From Rosettibacter sp964572725 (GTDB lineage: Bacteria; Bacteroidota; Ignavibacteria; Ignavibacteriales; Melioribacteraceae): a stretch of 52,814 nt of DNA. The translations under genes and the position numbers were made by a program. Position 1 is the first letter of the stretch. Each line of letters begins with the position of its first letter. The stretch is taken from NCBI GenBank assembly GCA_964572725.1, contig CAZNFW010000020.1, positions 1 to 52,814 of the forward strand, written 5' to 3'. Shown here piece by piece: positions 52,576 through 52,814 of the stretch. A model generated the notes under the pieces. It did no database searches. It worked only from the letters and a program-made list of their open reading frames with translations, and had not been told where the DNA came from.

Positions 52576-52814
52576 TGGAACTGTTTGTTGTTATAATGGC
52601 TGGCGGAGTAGGTTCCCGCTTCTGGCCAAGAAGCAAAGAAAAAAAACCAAAACAATTAATTCGTATCTTTGGCGAAAATACAATGATTCAGGATACTGTT
52701 AAACGTCTTGACGGCATTGTTGATAAAAAGAATATTTATGTGATAACTAACAGAATTCAGAAATTAAGAGTAAAAGAACAACTACCTGATATTCCTGAAC
52801 AAAATATCATTGAT
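52575..52814 (+). CDS. manC: Mannose-1-phosphate guanylyltransferase, N-terminal part (cut by window end)
   Basis: First 80 residues of a nucleotidyltransferase that makes GDP-mannose from mannose-1-phosphate and GTP. The start MELFVVIMAGGVGSRFWPRS contains the GTP-binding pyrophosphorylase signature GGxGSRxWPxS; it continues with KKPKQLIRIFGENTMIQDTVKRL, typical of ManC/GMP. The remainder lies beyond the window, so whether it carries a C-terminal isomerase domain is unknown. The ATG overlaps the stop of the previous gene. Confidence 0.9.
   Translation, partial: MELFVVIMAGGVGSRFWPRSKEKKPKQLIRIFGENTMIQDTVKRLDGIVDKKNIYVITNRIQKLRVKEQLPDIPEQNIID

Noticed and set aside
1..52814. CRISPR array, prophage or integrated element
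   Set aside because: No regularly spaced repeats, no integrase, transposase or phage gene, and even base composition apart from the small patch near 4.95 kb.

Overview
The window is about 52.8 kb of AT-rich chromosome (roughly 30% G+C by eye), densely packed with genes and with no plasmid, phage or insertion-sequence genes. Several traits point to the Bacteroidota/Ignavibacteria side of the FCB group, most likely a Melioribacter- or Ignavibacterium-like bacterium. These are an alternative complex III (Act) operon leading directly into an A2-type cytochrome oxidase, a nifJ gene followed by a dihydroorotate-dehydrogenase-like gene, Ig-like lipoproteins of the FCB type, NamZ (DUF1343), K+-dependent-type HppA, and many TTG/GTG starts. 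This placement is inferred from gene content; no rRNA or tRNA gene is present to confirm it.

Layout. 1-5.1 kb: pyruvate:ferredoxin oxidoreductase and a DHOD-like flavoprotein, then a 410-base intergenic region with repeat and hairpin sequences. 5.1-6.5 kb (minus): Mn-type superoxide dismutase, an IscA/ErpA-type Fe-S carrier and a small unknown gene. 6.8-13.8 kb (plus): membrane pyrophosphatase, proline dehydrogenase, TsaD, MltG and an Ig-like lipoprotein. 13.9-18.1 kb (minus): the lower histidine-degradation genes (HutI, glutamate formimidoyltransferase, cyclodeaminase) with NamZ. 18.2-23.9 kb (plus): glycogen synthase, a GmhB-like phosphatase, then an uncharacterised envelope trio (lipoprotein, predicted beta-barrel, exported TPR protein). 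24.0-27.0 kb: GlyA, TatC and a polyprenyl diphosphate synthase.

27.1-41.8 kb is the core of the window: a terminal respiratory module on one strand. In order it encodes ActA (pentaheme), an unannotated 55-residue Tat-like peptide, ActB, ActC, a fused ActD-ActE, ActF, a membrane cytochrome c, Sco, Cox subunits I, III, IV and II, heme O synthase, and a multi-spanning membrane protein with a C-terminal cytochrome c domain. Together these could carry electrons from menaquinol through Act to monoheme cytochromes c and on to the A2-type oxidase, with the Cu and heme assembly factors included. TatC, encoded just upstream, fits the Tat-like signal of ActB.

41.9-52.8 kb (plus): PrmC, Dtd, an alkaline-phosphatase-superfamily metalloenzyme, ComEC, MurB, a POT-like MFS transporter translationally coupled to an ArsB/NhaD-type transporter, a stand-alone domain resembling the N-terminus of HD-GYP proteins beside an HDOD protein, an unknown helical protein, and the start of a mannose-1-phosphate guanylyltransferase cut by the window edge.

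No CRISPR array, tRNA, rRNA or mobile-element gene was seen. The best candidates for something new are the small Tat-like peptide inside the act operon, the 8-TM cytochrome c protein at its end, the ActB N-terminal cysteine set, the superoxide dismutase with two good starts, and the split HD-type signalling pair.
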